A stretch of 64,000 bases of DNA. Origin: Trebonia sp963777905. Lineage in GTDB: Bacteria > Actinomycetota > Actinomycetes > Streptosporangiales > Streptosporangiaceae. Made by a program: the position numbers and the translations under genes. Below the pieces are notes generated by a model that did not search any database, was not told the DNA's origin, and saw only the letters and a program-made list of their open reading frames with translations. The DNA is taken from the NCBI GenBank assembly GCA_963777905.1, contig CAVZSM010000020.1, positions 1-64,000 on the forward strand. Reading direction: 5' to 3'. Below, piece by piece: positions 51,560 through 61,664 of this stretch (its first letter is position 1; each line of letters begins with the position of its first letter).

Positions 51560-51742
51560 TCGCGGGGTCGGTCAAAGATGATGGCGCAGCGGGCATGGCC
51601 CCTCGGCAGTGATCTTGCAGGTGCAGGAACCGCCATGATCACTTCTGGGGCCGTGCCCGCGCCGCTACCCGGCCCCTATCGGCGTGTCGTAAATCCGCCA
51701 GATCACTGCCAGTCAAGACTTTGCCGACCCCCTGCCGATGTA

Positions 51743-52990
51743 CTAGCTCTTGCTCCAATCGGCAAACTCAGCGTCTAGCGCTGCTACGGCTCTCTTGGCA
51801 GCAGAGGGCAGCAGATGCCCGTACACCTGGTGAGTGACGTTGATGTCCCGGTGCCCAAGGAAATGGGCAAGCTCGGTGATCTGCACCCCCCGCGCGAGCA
51901 TCGCGGAAGCGTAGGCATGCCGTAGCGAGTGCGGCGTGAACCCCTCAGCGATGCCGGCCACCTCGGCAGCGCGCATGAACCGGAAGTAGATCGAGCCGTA
52001 CCGCTGGAACAGCTTCCCGTTCCCTGGGATGAGCGGACCATCGGGCATTTCCCCAACCATCTCCCACAGCCAAGCGGGCACGGGTACGTCTCGGTACTCG
52101 CCCGCCTTGCGGTGCTTGAGAGGTTCCCGCTTCGTGCCGTCCCCCGACGCCTGCCACGCCACCCGCAAGACGGTGCCGTCCTCTATGAAGTCCTCCTTGC
52201 ACACGGCTAGCGCCTCTTCGATGCGCAGACCGCAGCCGCGCATGAGCCACACGCACAGTCCCGCGCCGCCGACGGCACGCTTGGTCTCCGGATTGATGCC
52301 GCCGTCCGCCACGAACGTGACTTGCTCGTACGTCGGGAACACGAAGCTCTTGCGGGAGTACCTGCCGTTGTCGGCAAGCTCGATGCCGTCAAGACGATGC
52401 ATGCTGAGCTTCCCTGCCTTCACTGCCTCTTCAACGGTGCCCACGATGACGTGTCGCGCTTGCTGGCGCGGTGTGTTGCTCAGGTGCTTCATCTTGACCA
52501 CGAGCAGATCCGTCACGCCGTCACGGTCGTTTGCCACCTGAGAGAGCGTCATGTCGCCGAACACGGGCTTGACGTGCTTGCGGTACACGCTCCGGTAGTG
52601 GCGCTTGCTGCTGTCGGCGATGGGCAGACGCGAGATGAACGACTCGGCAGCCTCCCCGAAACTCTGCTTACCGCTTCGCCCATGGTCGGCGAAGGTGATG
52701 TCACCTGACCGCTTGTCTACGGTGAGCTTGAGCTGGAAGTCCTGAGCGAGCTTGCGACCCGAACCGTAGACAACCCGCCCGTTGCGGATCTCATCCCTGA
52801 ACGACTTCTCGGCCTGCCTGCCGTTCACCCAATAGCGCAACGTCCAAGCGTGCTTGCACTTCTCGATGGTGTCGGGCTTGCACGTATGCTGACAGGTGCC
52901 AGCAGCGCACAGCCTGACGGTCTCGGGACGATGATTAGACATGTCGCACTTCTTGAAGATCACGCCCGTGCGGTTGACAGCTAGCGCCAT
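51743..52990 (-). CDS. Tyrosine-type site-specific recombinase (integrase)
   Basis: A 415-residue phage-type integrase. An N-terminal arm-binding region with a Cys-rich CAAGTCQHTCKPDTIEKCKH segment precedes an SAM-like core-binding domain (about 145-240). The catalytic domain (about 255-410) has RIEEAL (Arg), HSLRHAYAS (His-x-x-Arg), GHRDINVTHQVYGHL (His and the nucleophilic Tyr) intact. The start at 52990 has GGGAGCC upstream; a longer open frame is antisense to ettA. It lies at the ettA end of the decayed island and is undamaged, so it may be the integrase of the most recent insertion. No tRNA is adjacent. Confidence 0.9.
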   Translation of the reverse strand: MALAVNRTGVIFKKCDMSNHRPETVRLCAAGTCQHTCKPDTIEKCKHAWTLRYWVNGRQAEKSFRDEIRNGRVVYGSGRKLAQDFQLKLTVDKRSGDITFADHGRSGKQSFGEAAESFISRLPIADSSKRHYRSVYRKHVKPVFGDMTLSQVANDRDGVTDLLVVKMKHLSNTPRQQARHVIVGTVEEAVKAGKLSMHRLDGIELADNGRYSRKSFVFPTYEQVTFVADGGINPETKRAVGGAGLCVWLMRGCGLRIEEALAVCKEDFIEDGTVLRVAWQASGDGTKREPLKHRKAGEYRDVPVPAWLWEMVGEMPDGPLIPGNGKLFQRYGSIYFRFMRAAEVAGIAEGFTPHSLRHAYASAMLARGVQITELAHFLGHRDINVTHQVYGHLLPSAAKRAVAALDAEFADWSKS

Positions 52991-53068
52991 GCGAGGCTCC
53001 CTGACTTTGCCCTGACGTAGAGGAGCGTTGCGGGTAGCATACCTGCGACAACAGCTAGGCTGGGTAGC

Positions 53069-54733
<1,665 letters not shown>

Positions 54734-54774
54734 CCCGCCGCTGCGCGCCAGCGCCTGCCTCCGGCCACGGCAGG

Positions 54775-55435
54775 GCTGCAGGTAGCGGAGGACGGCGAGG
54801 ACCCGGTGGTGGTCGGCGACCGACGGCGCCAGGCCGAGCTGCAGAAGATGTTCGCGACGTGCTTCTCGACGGCCCGCTCCGAGATCACCAGGGTCGCTGC
54901 GATCGCGCCGTTGGACAGGACTACGGCCATCAGGGACAGCACGTCGCGCTCTCTGGCCGTGAGGGAGCCGATCCCGATGTCGCGGCGGCTGGCGCGCAGC
55001 GTGCGTGACGACCACGGTCGAGGGCAGTGCCGCCGGCGGCCACGGGCTCAGCGCTTCGACGAATTCGTAGACGTCGAAGACGCGGTCCTTGAGCAGGTAG
55101 CCGACCCCCGAGGCACTGCCACCGGACGCCGCGCCGAGTAGGTCAGCGGCGTAAAGGGTCTAGATGTACTGGGAGAACACCAGCACCGGTCGCGGGGTGG
55201 TCGCGGAGGATGGCGATAGCGGCGCGTAAGCCCTCGTCGGTGTAGCCGGGCGGCATCCGCCGTACACACGGCGGCGTCGGGCGGTGCTCGACCGCGGTGA
55301 GCAGGTCGCCGGAGTAGCCTACGGCGGCGACCACATCGTGGCCGCTGTCAGCCAGGATTCGGCCAGGCCAGCTCGCACTACGGCCGAGTCTTCGGCGAAG
55401 ACGATCCTATAGGTGGCTCCGGTACGGTCATGCAC
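54775..55435 (-). pseudogene. Broken NarL/FixJ-family response regulator
   Basis: From GTG 55435 the frame gives TYRIVFAEDSAVVRAGLAES, a receiver start. Frameshifts near 55370 and 55275 move through LADSGHDVVAAVGYSGDLLTAVEHRP and MPPGYTDEGLRAAIAI. Further ones lead to the LuxR HTH (REREVLSLMAVVLSNGAIAATLVISERAVEKHVANIF) and LGLAPSVADHHRVLAVLRYL. The start overlaps the stop of the kinase pseudogene by eight nt, so the two once formed a coupled pair. It lies immediately downstream of, and convergent with, ettA. Confidence 0.65.
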
Positions 55436-56290
55436 GGGACGGCAGCTCAACGGTGATCACGGTAGGGACCACCTGGCGGGCTGCGAGCCGCAGCGTGCCG
55501 TCCACGGCCCTGACCCGCCGGCGAGGCCGGCCAGGCGCCGCGAGGCTTCGACGCGGGGCGCCGCCGCGGCCATCGTCGCTGACCCGTACCCGCACCAGCA
55601 GGCCGGGCAGGTGGACTGCCTCCAGCGTGGCATGCCGGGCGCCGCTGTGCTTGGTTACGTTGGTAAGCAGCTCGGCGGCGCAGAAGTAGGCAATGGTCTC
55701 GATCGCGGCGGACTGGCGCTCGGGCAGGTCGATGGCCAGGTCGACGGGCAGGTCGCTGCGCGCGGAGAGGGTGGTGAGCGCGATGCGCAGACCCTGGTAG
55801 AGCACGGGAGGGATGGATGCCGCGGCAGAGGTCACGCAACTAGGTCACGGCCTCCCTGGCGCCGCGGTGCGCGGCGATGACCAGCTCAAGGACTCGATCC
55901 AGGTCGGTCTGCCCGGCCCCGCCGGACATGCCGCCAAGCTTCTTCACGGCCAGACCCGAGCTTCATGGTAGAGCGACCATCTGCGCTGCGCGCCGTGGTG
56001 CAGGTCACGCTCGACCTGGCGTAGCCTCGCGGCCGAGTCGTGTACCAAGCAGGTCGGGTCTGCTCCAGCTGCCGCACCCGGCGACGCTGTGCTGCTGTAG
56101 GCGGTAGACGGTCCAGAAGATGAGCGCCGCGCCGGCGAGCGGCAGCGCGCCAGCCAAGTCAGCGGCCCCGGGCAGGGGACAGAGCGAGCAGGGCAACGCA
56201 GAGGACGAGGTTGAAGATGCCACAGGCAATACGCACACCGACCGCGAGAGGGGACGGCGATACTCCCAAGACAGAGCAGCAATCTCATGA
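55428..56290 (-). pseudogene. Broken NarL-type sensor histidine kinase
   Basis: The ATPase half is readable in one frame up to the stop at 55428: LRIALTTLSARSDLPVDLAIDLPERQSAAIETIAYFCAAELLTNVTKHSGARHATLEAVHLPGLLVRVRVSDDGRGG (N box and GxG). The upstream H-box region (LRQVERDLHHGAQ) and membrane segments (YCLWHLQPRPL) are in other frames. Conserved HK_3 layout, but stops and shifts are numerous. A diverged second copy of its 5' end lies at 56375-56548. Confidence 0.6.
56096..56269. repeat. First copy of a diverged 174-bp direct duplication
   Basis: This segment, the 5' part of the decayed kinase gene, is repeated at 56375-56548, 279 bp away in the same orientation. The copies share long blocks (for example AGGGCAACGC, GTTGAAGATGC, GGCGAGCG). 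The second has mainly C-to-T and G-to-A differences, making it more AT-rich. Confidence 0.6.
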
Positions 56291-56374
56291 GGACAGGTCG
56301 CGAGGGAGAGATCTGGGCAGTCACGCGAATGGCGCCGTCGCGTTATTTCACGAAGTTAGCTCTGGGCACTGCTC

Positions 56375-56548
56375 TGCAGGTGGCGGACGGTCTAGAAGAT
56401 CAGTGCTGCCCTGGCGAGCGCCAGGCGTTCAGCTACGCCAGCGGCCCCGTCCAGGGGACCGAAGGAGTAGGGCAACGCCAGGAAGAAGTTGAAGATGCTA
56501 CAAGTAATACGTACACCTGCTAAGAGAAGGGGAAGGAGGTACTCCAAT
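56375..56548. repeat. Second copy of the 174-bp duplication
   Basis: Diverged copy of 56096-56269. The adjoining 56549-56760 is unusually AT-rich for this genome (for example ACATGATATATAAATGC near 56658) and contains no gene that I can support. Confidence 0.6.
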
Positions 56549-56821
56549 GAAATGACCAGCAACCTCTGCAAGATAGATAGAGAGGGAGGGATGATGTCAG
56601 AAGTTGCGTACATCGGAATGCATCCAGTAAGAAGCGGTACAAGGCTGATAAGGTAACATGATATATAAATGCTCACAAAAGCGAGCTCAGAGAGACAAAG
56701 TGCAGAAAAGGAATTAAGAGAGGACCGTTCATCGGGACAAAACACCGCAGATCGGTCAGTCAGGCCGAGATGTTGAAATGTTTATCGTTCCTGGTGACGT
56801 GGCCTGTCGCATACTGGTCCG

Positions 56822-58045
56822 GTGGAAGCGGCAGCTGCCTCCGTCGGGGGGCGGATCCAGCGCCCGGCGGACCGCCGCTGGGGGGCACTCCGTTCGCGGG
56901 TAGCAGGGCCATCCGACCAGGCCCTGCACTGGCTGGCCGGCTGGTATGCGATCGCCCTGCGCCTTGGCGGCGCGATCTTGTTCACCGCGGTAGCCGTGCT
57001 GGCCGCGACGAAGGAGATTTCCGGCTGGTGGCTGGCCGCGCCGCTGACTGCGCTGTGCTTGTGGTCGGCCTTCTTCGCCTGGCGGGTCCGGCGGTCCGGG
57101 TTGACGCCGACCGTAGTGCTGGCCGACGCCGCGGTTGTCTCGGCGCTGGCGCTGGCGCAGCAGCACATGGTCCCAGCCGCGCTGATCGAGGACAACACGA
57201 CCTGGATGCTCCCGCTGGCCTGCACGTCGGTGTACATCCTGCAGATCGCGCTGCGGCCGAGGTTCAGCCTGCCCGGGGCCGCGATGGTGGTCATCGCCTA
57301 CGGGTTCGGCGCCGGCGACCTGGCCGATGCCTGGCTGCTGGTGGTGGAGACGATCGTCGCCGCCGGCCTGGTGGCGGTGATACGCGGCGGTGCCCGGCAA
57401 GCGGACACGATCGTCGCCGCCGGCCTGGCGACCGAGCGGCAGATCAGGGCCGAGGAGGCGCGGCGCGCTGACGAGCGAGAGCAGCACCGCCAGCTGCACG
57501 ACACCGTCCTGTCGACCCTGACCATGGTCGCGGCTGGCGCCTTCGCCGAACCGTCCCCGGCGCTGACCGCGCAGGCGGACCGGGACCTGCGCGTGCTGCA
57601 AGGGCTCGCGGGCGCTCCGGCCGCCCCCGCCGCGCCAGCCGTGCCGGCCGCGCCGGGCGGGCTGGCCCCCCTCACTGACCTGAGACCGAAGCTGGAGCGC
57701 GCCGCGGTCACCACCGATGACCTGGCCGTGCGGCTGAAGCTCGTCCCGGCCATGCTGCCGTCTCCCGTCGTGGATCAGCTCGCCGCCTGCGTCAGCGAGG
57801 CGCTGCGCAACGTCGAGCGGCACGCCGGAACCGGCCAGGCGGAGGTGACCGTCACCGGCGGTGCGGGCTGGGCGGTCGTCGAGATCACTGACCGCGGTCG
57901 CGGGTTCGACACGGCCGCCACTCCGCCATCCCGCCGGGGCATCCGCGAGTCGATCACCGGGCGGATGCTGGCGGCCGGCGGCCGGGCCGCGATCGCCAGC
58001 CGTCCCGGCGCGGGCACGACCGTCACCGTGAGCTGGCCGGCGTGA
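56822..58045 (+). CDS. NarL-type sensor histidine kinase (HK_3/HATPase)
   Basis: A 407-residue kinase: GTG start, four to five hydrophobic segments between about 35 and 190, then a coiled region and the H box with His226 in QHRQLHDTVLSTLTMVA. The ATPase has N box CVSEALRNVERHAG near 320, DRGRGFD near 360 and GAGTTVTVSWP at the end. A low-complexity APAAPAAPAVPAAP segment links H box and ATPase. It is the first gene of a three-gene operon (overlaps 58042 by four nt), followed by a second sensor-like protein and a NarL-type regulator. Confidence 0.9.
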   Translation: MEAAAASVGGRIQRPADRRWGALRSRVAGPSDQALHWLAGWYAIALRLGGAILFTAVAVLAATKEISGWWLAAPLTALCLWSAFFAWRVRRSGLTPTVVLADAAVVSALALAQQHMVPAALIEDNTTWMLPLACTSVYILQIALRPRFSLPGAAMVVIAYGFGAGDLADAWLLVVETIVAAGLVAVIRGGARQADTIVAAGLATERQIRAEEARRADEREQHRQLHDTVLSTLTMVAAGAFAEPSPALTAQADRDLRVLQGLAGAPAAPAAPAVPAAPGGLAPLTDLRPKLERAAVTTDDLAVRLKLVPAMLPSPVVDQLAACVSEALRNVERHAGTGQAEVTVTGGAGWAVVEITDRGRGFDTAATPPSRRGIRESITGRMLAAGGRAAIASRPGAGTTVTVSWPA

Positions 58046-59157
58046 CCGCCGTGCAGCCGGCCGTGCAGCCGACCGCGATGATGTCGGGCCGCTATCAGCG
58101 GGCCTTCACTGTCGCCGTGGTCTTCCTGGTCGCGGGCTGGCATCTCGCCGGTGCGGGCGGGCAACTGCTGCATAACCGGTCCGCCTACGGCTCGTTCGCC
58201 TTCCAGGGCGCCATGTGGCTGGTCATGGCGCTGGCGATTATCGCCGGGTCGGTCCTGGTGCTGCGCGGAGCACCCGGCTGGCGCCCGGCCTGGGCGGTGG
58301 CCCTGATCGCGCTGGCCGCCAGCACGGCAGCGGCGGCAGCCAGCCCGGACGGCCAGATGCTGGCGGTCAACTGGGCGTGGGGGAGTGCCGGCTGGATCGG
58401 CGTGCTCGTGCTGTTCCGCCGCCGGTTCTCCGAGCTTGCGTTGTTCCTCGCCGCCGAGGCCCTGGCCACCCTGGGCGTGCTCGCGTGGGACGGGCTGAAC
58501 CGCGCCGAACTGGCCGGGTTCCTCGCCGTGCTGGCCTGGTCGACCGGCGCCCAGGTGGCGGTCGCCGCCGGGGTCAGGGCGCTGGATGTCGCCGCGGGCC
58601 ACGCCGCCGCGGCGGCGCGGAGTGAGCACGCCGCGCGCGAGCGGGCCGCCACCGCGGAGATCATCGCGGCCGCCAGGCACGCCCGCTGGCTGGCGTTGCA
58701 GGAAAGCGCCGTCCCGCTGATCGCCGAGCTGGCGGTGGGGACGGCTGACCCGGGCGACACGCAGGTGCGCATCAGGTGCGCGGTCCAGGCGGCCCGGCTG
58801 CGCCGGCTGATGGCCGAGGGCGACCAGGTACCGGGATCGCTGGTGCACGAACTGCACGCGAGTGCCGATGTGGCCGAGCGGCGGGGGATTGCCGTCGAGA
58901 TCGAGACGGCCGGCCTGCTGCCGCAGGTACCCGGCCCGGCCCGGCGGGTGATCACCGACGCTGCCATCACGATCCTGACCGCGGCGCGCAGCCAGGCGCG
59001 GATCACGCTGGCGGCGGTGACCGCCGGCATCGCCGTCAGCTTCGTCACCGATACCGGCGCGGTCGTCCACCTGCCCGCGGCAGGCGAGGGGGTCGCCATC
59101 CAACAGCAGCAAGACGGCGGGATGTTCTGGGCGGAGGCGCGATGGAACAGCCTGTGA
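58042..59157 (+). CDS. Membrane protein resembling a histidine kinase but lacking its motifs
   Basis: A 371-residue protein: about five hydrophobic segments in residues 20-190, then a cytoplasmic half with helices (AARSEHAARERAATAEIIAAARHARWLAL) and an ATPase-like tail (EIETAGLLPQVPGPARRVITDAAITILTAARSQARITLAAVTAGIAVSFVTDTG). The catalytic H box and the N/G boxes of a true kinase are absent or degenerate, so it looks like a pseudo-kinase partner of the upstream sensor. GTG start with a four-nt overlap; its stop overlaps the response regulator start region. Function as heteromeric sensor is inference. Confidence 0.75.
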   Translation: MTAVQPAVQPTAMMSGRYQRAFTVAVVFLVAGWHLAGAGGQLLHNRSAYGSFAFQGAMWLVMALAIIAGSVLVLRGAPGWRPAWAVALIALAASTAAAAASPDGQMLAVNWAWGSAGWIGVLVLFRRRFSELALFLAAEALATLGVLAWDGLNRAELAGFLAVLAWSTGAQVAVAAGVRALDVAAGHAAAAARSEHAARERAATAEIIAAARHARWLALQESAVPLIAELAVGTADPGDTQVRIRCAVQAARLRRLMAEGDQVPGSLVHELHASADVAERRGIAVEIETAGLLPQVPGPARRVITDAAITILTAARSQARITLAAVTAGIAVSFVTDTGAVVHLPAAGEGVAIQQQQDGGMFWAEARWNSL

Positions 59158-59870
59158 CGGTGGCGATCATCGAAGACCATCCGGTCGTTGCCGAGGGAGT
59201 AGCGTCCTGGGTCCGGTCTGATCCCGGCCAGCGGGTGCGGCTAGTGCAGACGGCGCGCGACCTGACCGGGCTCAGCGGCGTGCCCGGGCTCAGCGGCGTG
59301 CCCGGGCCGTCGGCCGATGTGATCATCTTGGACCTGGAGCTGTCCGGCGAGCTGGTCACCGCCCAGATCCCCGGGCTGGTGGCAGCCGGATACCGGGTGG
59401 TGGCCTTCTCCGGGCACAGCGATCCGGAGATCGTGATGGAGACGCTGGACAACGGCGCGCACGCCTACGTGTCCAAGGAGGAGGGCCGCGACCATCTGGT
59501 CGAGGCCGTGCTGGCGGCCGCCGCCGACCGGCCGTACGTGACCCGGTCGCAGGCCAGGGCGATGCTCGCCGACCAGCGCCCGGCCCGGCCGGCGCTGTCG
59601 GAGCAGGAGCGGCAGGCGCTGCTGCTGTGGTTCCAGGGCATGTCGAAAGCATCGGTCGGGCGGCGCATGTCGATCAGCGAGAACACGGTCCGGCAGTACA
59701 TTAGCCGCGCACGCGCGAAGTACGCGGCCACCGGACGGCCCGCGCCGTCCAAGGACGCGCTGCTCACCCGCGCGATCGAGGACGGCGTGATCAGGCCGGG
59801 CGAGATCACGCCGTACAGGTCATTCGCCCGCGCCGCGGCCGACCCCAGCCTAGGTGCCCCGGGCCAGTAA
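59142..59870 (+). CDS. NarL/LuxR-type response regulator
   Basis: A 242-residue regulator. The receiver domain is at about 5-125: acidic pair ED11-12, phospho-acceptor Asp64 in IILDLEL, and Lys107-region YVSKEEG. A GerE-like helix-turn-helix follows at about 150-205 (LSEQERQALLLWFQGMSKASVGRRMSISENTVRQYISRARAKY). The receiver carries an inserted LTGLSGVPGLSGVPG repeat (two exact 18-bp units, 59271-59306). ATG 59142 has GGAGG four nt upstream; GTG 59154 is an alternative overlapping the previous stop. A hairpin spans its stop codon. Confidence 0.9.
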   Translation: MEQPVTVAIIEDHPVVAEGVASWVRSDPGQRVRLVQTARDLTGLSGVPGLSGVPGPSADVIILDLELSGELVTAQIPGLVAAGYRVVAFSGHSDPEIVMETLDNGAHAYVSKEEGRDHLVEAVLAAAADRPYVTRSQARAMLADQRPARPALSEQERQALLLWFQGMSKASVGRRMSISENTVRQYISRARAKYAATGRPAPSKDALLTRAIEDGVIRPGEITPYRSFARAAADPSLGAPGQ

Positions 59871-59884
59871 CTGGTCCGGGGCAC
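59854..59884 (+). terminator. Hairpin spanning the response regulator stop codon
   Basis: GTGCCCCGG (59854-59862) pairs with CCGGGGCAC (59876-59884), and inside them CCAGT pairs with ACTGG around one A. The TAA stop (59868-59870) lies in this inner loop. A C-rich tract follows. It is likely the operon terminator. Confidence 0.6.
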
Positions 59885-60094
59885 CCACCCCCCCAACTGG
59901 AGTTGCCCCCAGGTCCCCCGGGTCCCGGGCGAATCAGCCAGCTGCGTGGCCGGGCGTCCTGCGGCGTGACGCATAAGTCAGCATTCCCGATCAAGGCGGC
60001 ACTGTCATGACACCCAATCGGGTGACACGACGGCCGGCCGGCTAGCCGGCCCTATCATCGGAGATGCCCTCTCGAACCGCGGAGGAGGATGCCG

Positions 60095-61018
60095 ATGTCC
60101 GCCCAGCCGCCGGAACCTTCCGGACTAGACCCTGACGATCCGATCGGGATCCGCTATCCCAATACGGCCCGTATCTGGAATTACCAGCTAGGCGGCAAGG
60201 ACAACTTCGCCGTCGACCGGAAGGCGTCTGACGCGGCCAATGCGATGGTGCGGGGGTTGGGGGTGCCGGCCGGTGCCGACACGGCTGTGGAGAGCCGCCA
60301 CCTGCTGCAGCGGATGGTTGACTACATGCTCGGGCAAGGCGTCCGCCAGTTCCTCGACCTCGGCTCGGGCCTGCCGAACATGGCCAGCACCCACCAGATC
60401 GTCCACCGGGCGGCGCCGGATGCGCGCGTCGTGTACGTCGACATCGATCCGGTGGTGTCGTCCCATGCCGCGGCGCTGATGGCTGGTCCCGGCGTCGTCA
60501 CGCTCCAAGCGGATCTGCGCGAACCGGAGCGGGTCCTCAGCGACCCTCAGGTACGCGGCCTGCTCGACTTCGGGCAGCCGGTCGGGATCATGTTCATGTG
60601 CGTCCTGCACTGCCTATGGGACAGCGAAGACCCGTGGCACGTTGTCCGGCAGTTCCGGGACGCGGTCGTGCCGGGCAGCTACCTGGCCCTGACCCACATG
60701 ACCGGCGAAGCCCATCCGGAAGCGGCGGAAGGGCTGTTCCGCATGACCCAGGACCTGCACTGGAACACGCCGCTCATCTCACGCAGCCGCACCGACATCA
60801 CGCGGTTCTTCGACGGGTTCACGCTGGTGGAGCCCGGTCTGGTGCGCCCCGCGCAATGGCGACCGGACCTGGACAACCCGCTCCGCGAGAGCAGCGAGAG
60901 CCGCGACGACGATGGCCAGCCCGTGCTCAGGCCGATCACCCCAGAGCCGCCCGAGAGCGACGCCGGCGCCGCGTGGCATTTTTGCGGCGTCGGCGTCAAG
61001 GACAAGGACAAGGACTAG
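60095..61018 (+). CDS. SAM-dependent methyltransferase (Methyltransf_19 type)
   Basis: A 307-residue class I methyltransferase of a family abundant in actinomycetes. It shows NTARIWNYQLGGKDNFAVDRK near 25-45, the SAM-binding glycine loop FLDLGSGLPN near 85, an acidic DIDPVV, and LREPERVLSDP. Substrate is unknown; many are near secondary-metabolite genes. ATG 60095 is used since GGAGGAGG lies seven nt upstream (an ATG at 60089 is too close). Its C-terminus ends KDKDKD. Confidence 0.85.
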   Translation: MSAQPPEPSGLDPDDPIGIRYPNTARIWNYQLGGKDNFAVDRKASDAANAMVRGLGVPAGADTAVESRHLLQRMVDYMLGQGVRQFLDLGSGLPNMASTHQIVHRAAPDARVVYVDIDPVVSSHAAALMAGPGVVTLQADLREPERVLSDPQVRGLLDFGQPVGIMFMCVLHCLWDSEDPWHVVRQFRDAVVPGSYLALTHMTGEAHPEAAEGLFRMTQDLHWNTPLISRSRTDITRFFDGFTLVEPGLVRPAQWRPDLDNPLRESSESRDDDGQPVLRPITPEPPESDAGAAWHFCGVGVKDKDKD

Positions 61019-61034
61019 CGGTAAGCACACCCAG

Positions 61035-61607
61035 CTAGGCCTCGGCCACGGGTTTCCGCGCGCGGAACAGCAGCCGCTCGCCAACCATGAGCGTGATCTC
61101 GCCGAAGCCGATCGTCTGCAGCCGGGTGAGGAACGCCGCCGGCTCGACCGGGTTGTACGTGTCACCCTCGTGGAACCGGTGCAGCCGGTCGCTCGCCAGG
61201 CTGTCCGAGCCGATCAGCGTGCCGCCAGGCCGCAGCGCGCGCAGCGCCCCGGCGAGGATGGCGTCTTGCAGGGCGCGGGTGGGGACGTGGTGCAGCATGG
61301 TGAACATGCCGACCGTGTCGAAGGACTCGTCAGGGTAGGCGAGCGCGGTGGCGTCGCCGGCCACCGCCTCGACGTTCGTCCCGGCGAACCGCGCGCCAAG
61401 CAGGGCGGCAGCCTCCGGCTCGAGTTCGACAGCGACGAGGCGGCGAACCCGGTGCCGCAGCCACTCGGTCGCCGCGCCGGGTCCCGGGCCGATCTCCAGC
61501 AGGTCGTCTCCCAGGTCAGCGCCCTGCGTGACGACCGACAGGATCTCCTCGTGCAGGAACGCGGCCCATTCAGCCGTGCCCAGCAGTTCAGCGTGCCTCT
61601 TGTTCAC
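61035..61607 (-). CDS. Class I SAM-dependent methyltransferase
   Basis: A 190-residue protein with motif I LLEIGPGPGAATEW near 40, an acidic VELEPEA, DATALAYPDESFDTVGMFTMLHHVPTRALQ and LRALRPGGTLIGSDSL. No characteristic C-terminal domain. GTG 61607 is chosen because the conserved start KRHAELLGTAEWAAFLHEE follows it; longer in-frame starts would run into the divergent AraC gene at 61665. Substrate unknown; it may be controlled with the AraC-family gene. Confidence 0.82.
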   Translation of the reverse strand: MNKRHAELLGTAEWAAFLHEEILSVVTQGADLGDDLLEIGPGPGAATEWLRHRVRRLVAVELEPEAAALLGARFAGTNVEAVAGDATALAYPDESFDTVGMFTMLHHVPTRALQDAILAGALRALRPGGTLIGSDSLASDRLHRFHEGDTYNPVEPAAFLTRLQTIGFGEITLMVGERLLFRARKPVAEA

Positions 61608-61664
61608 GTGACGGTACGTTACGACCCACGGCGGCGGTGGGCATAGCGCGTAGGCTGCCATGCT

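Larger units (their letters stand above)
45000..52990. mobile_element. Decayed genomic island between ssb and ettA
   Basis: Between ssb and ettA about 8 kb shows weaker codon bias, broken genes, an intact tyrosine integrase at one end (51743-52990), a broken ISAs1 transposase and little else. That the two flanks are neighbours elsewhere comes from established synteny (Rv2478c-Rv2477c). No flanking att repeat was found, so the exact ends are approximate. Confidence 0.55.
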
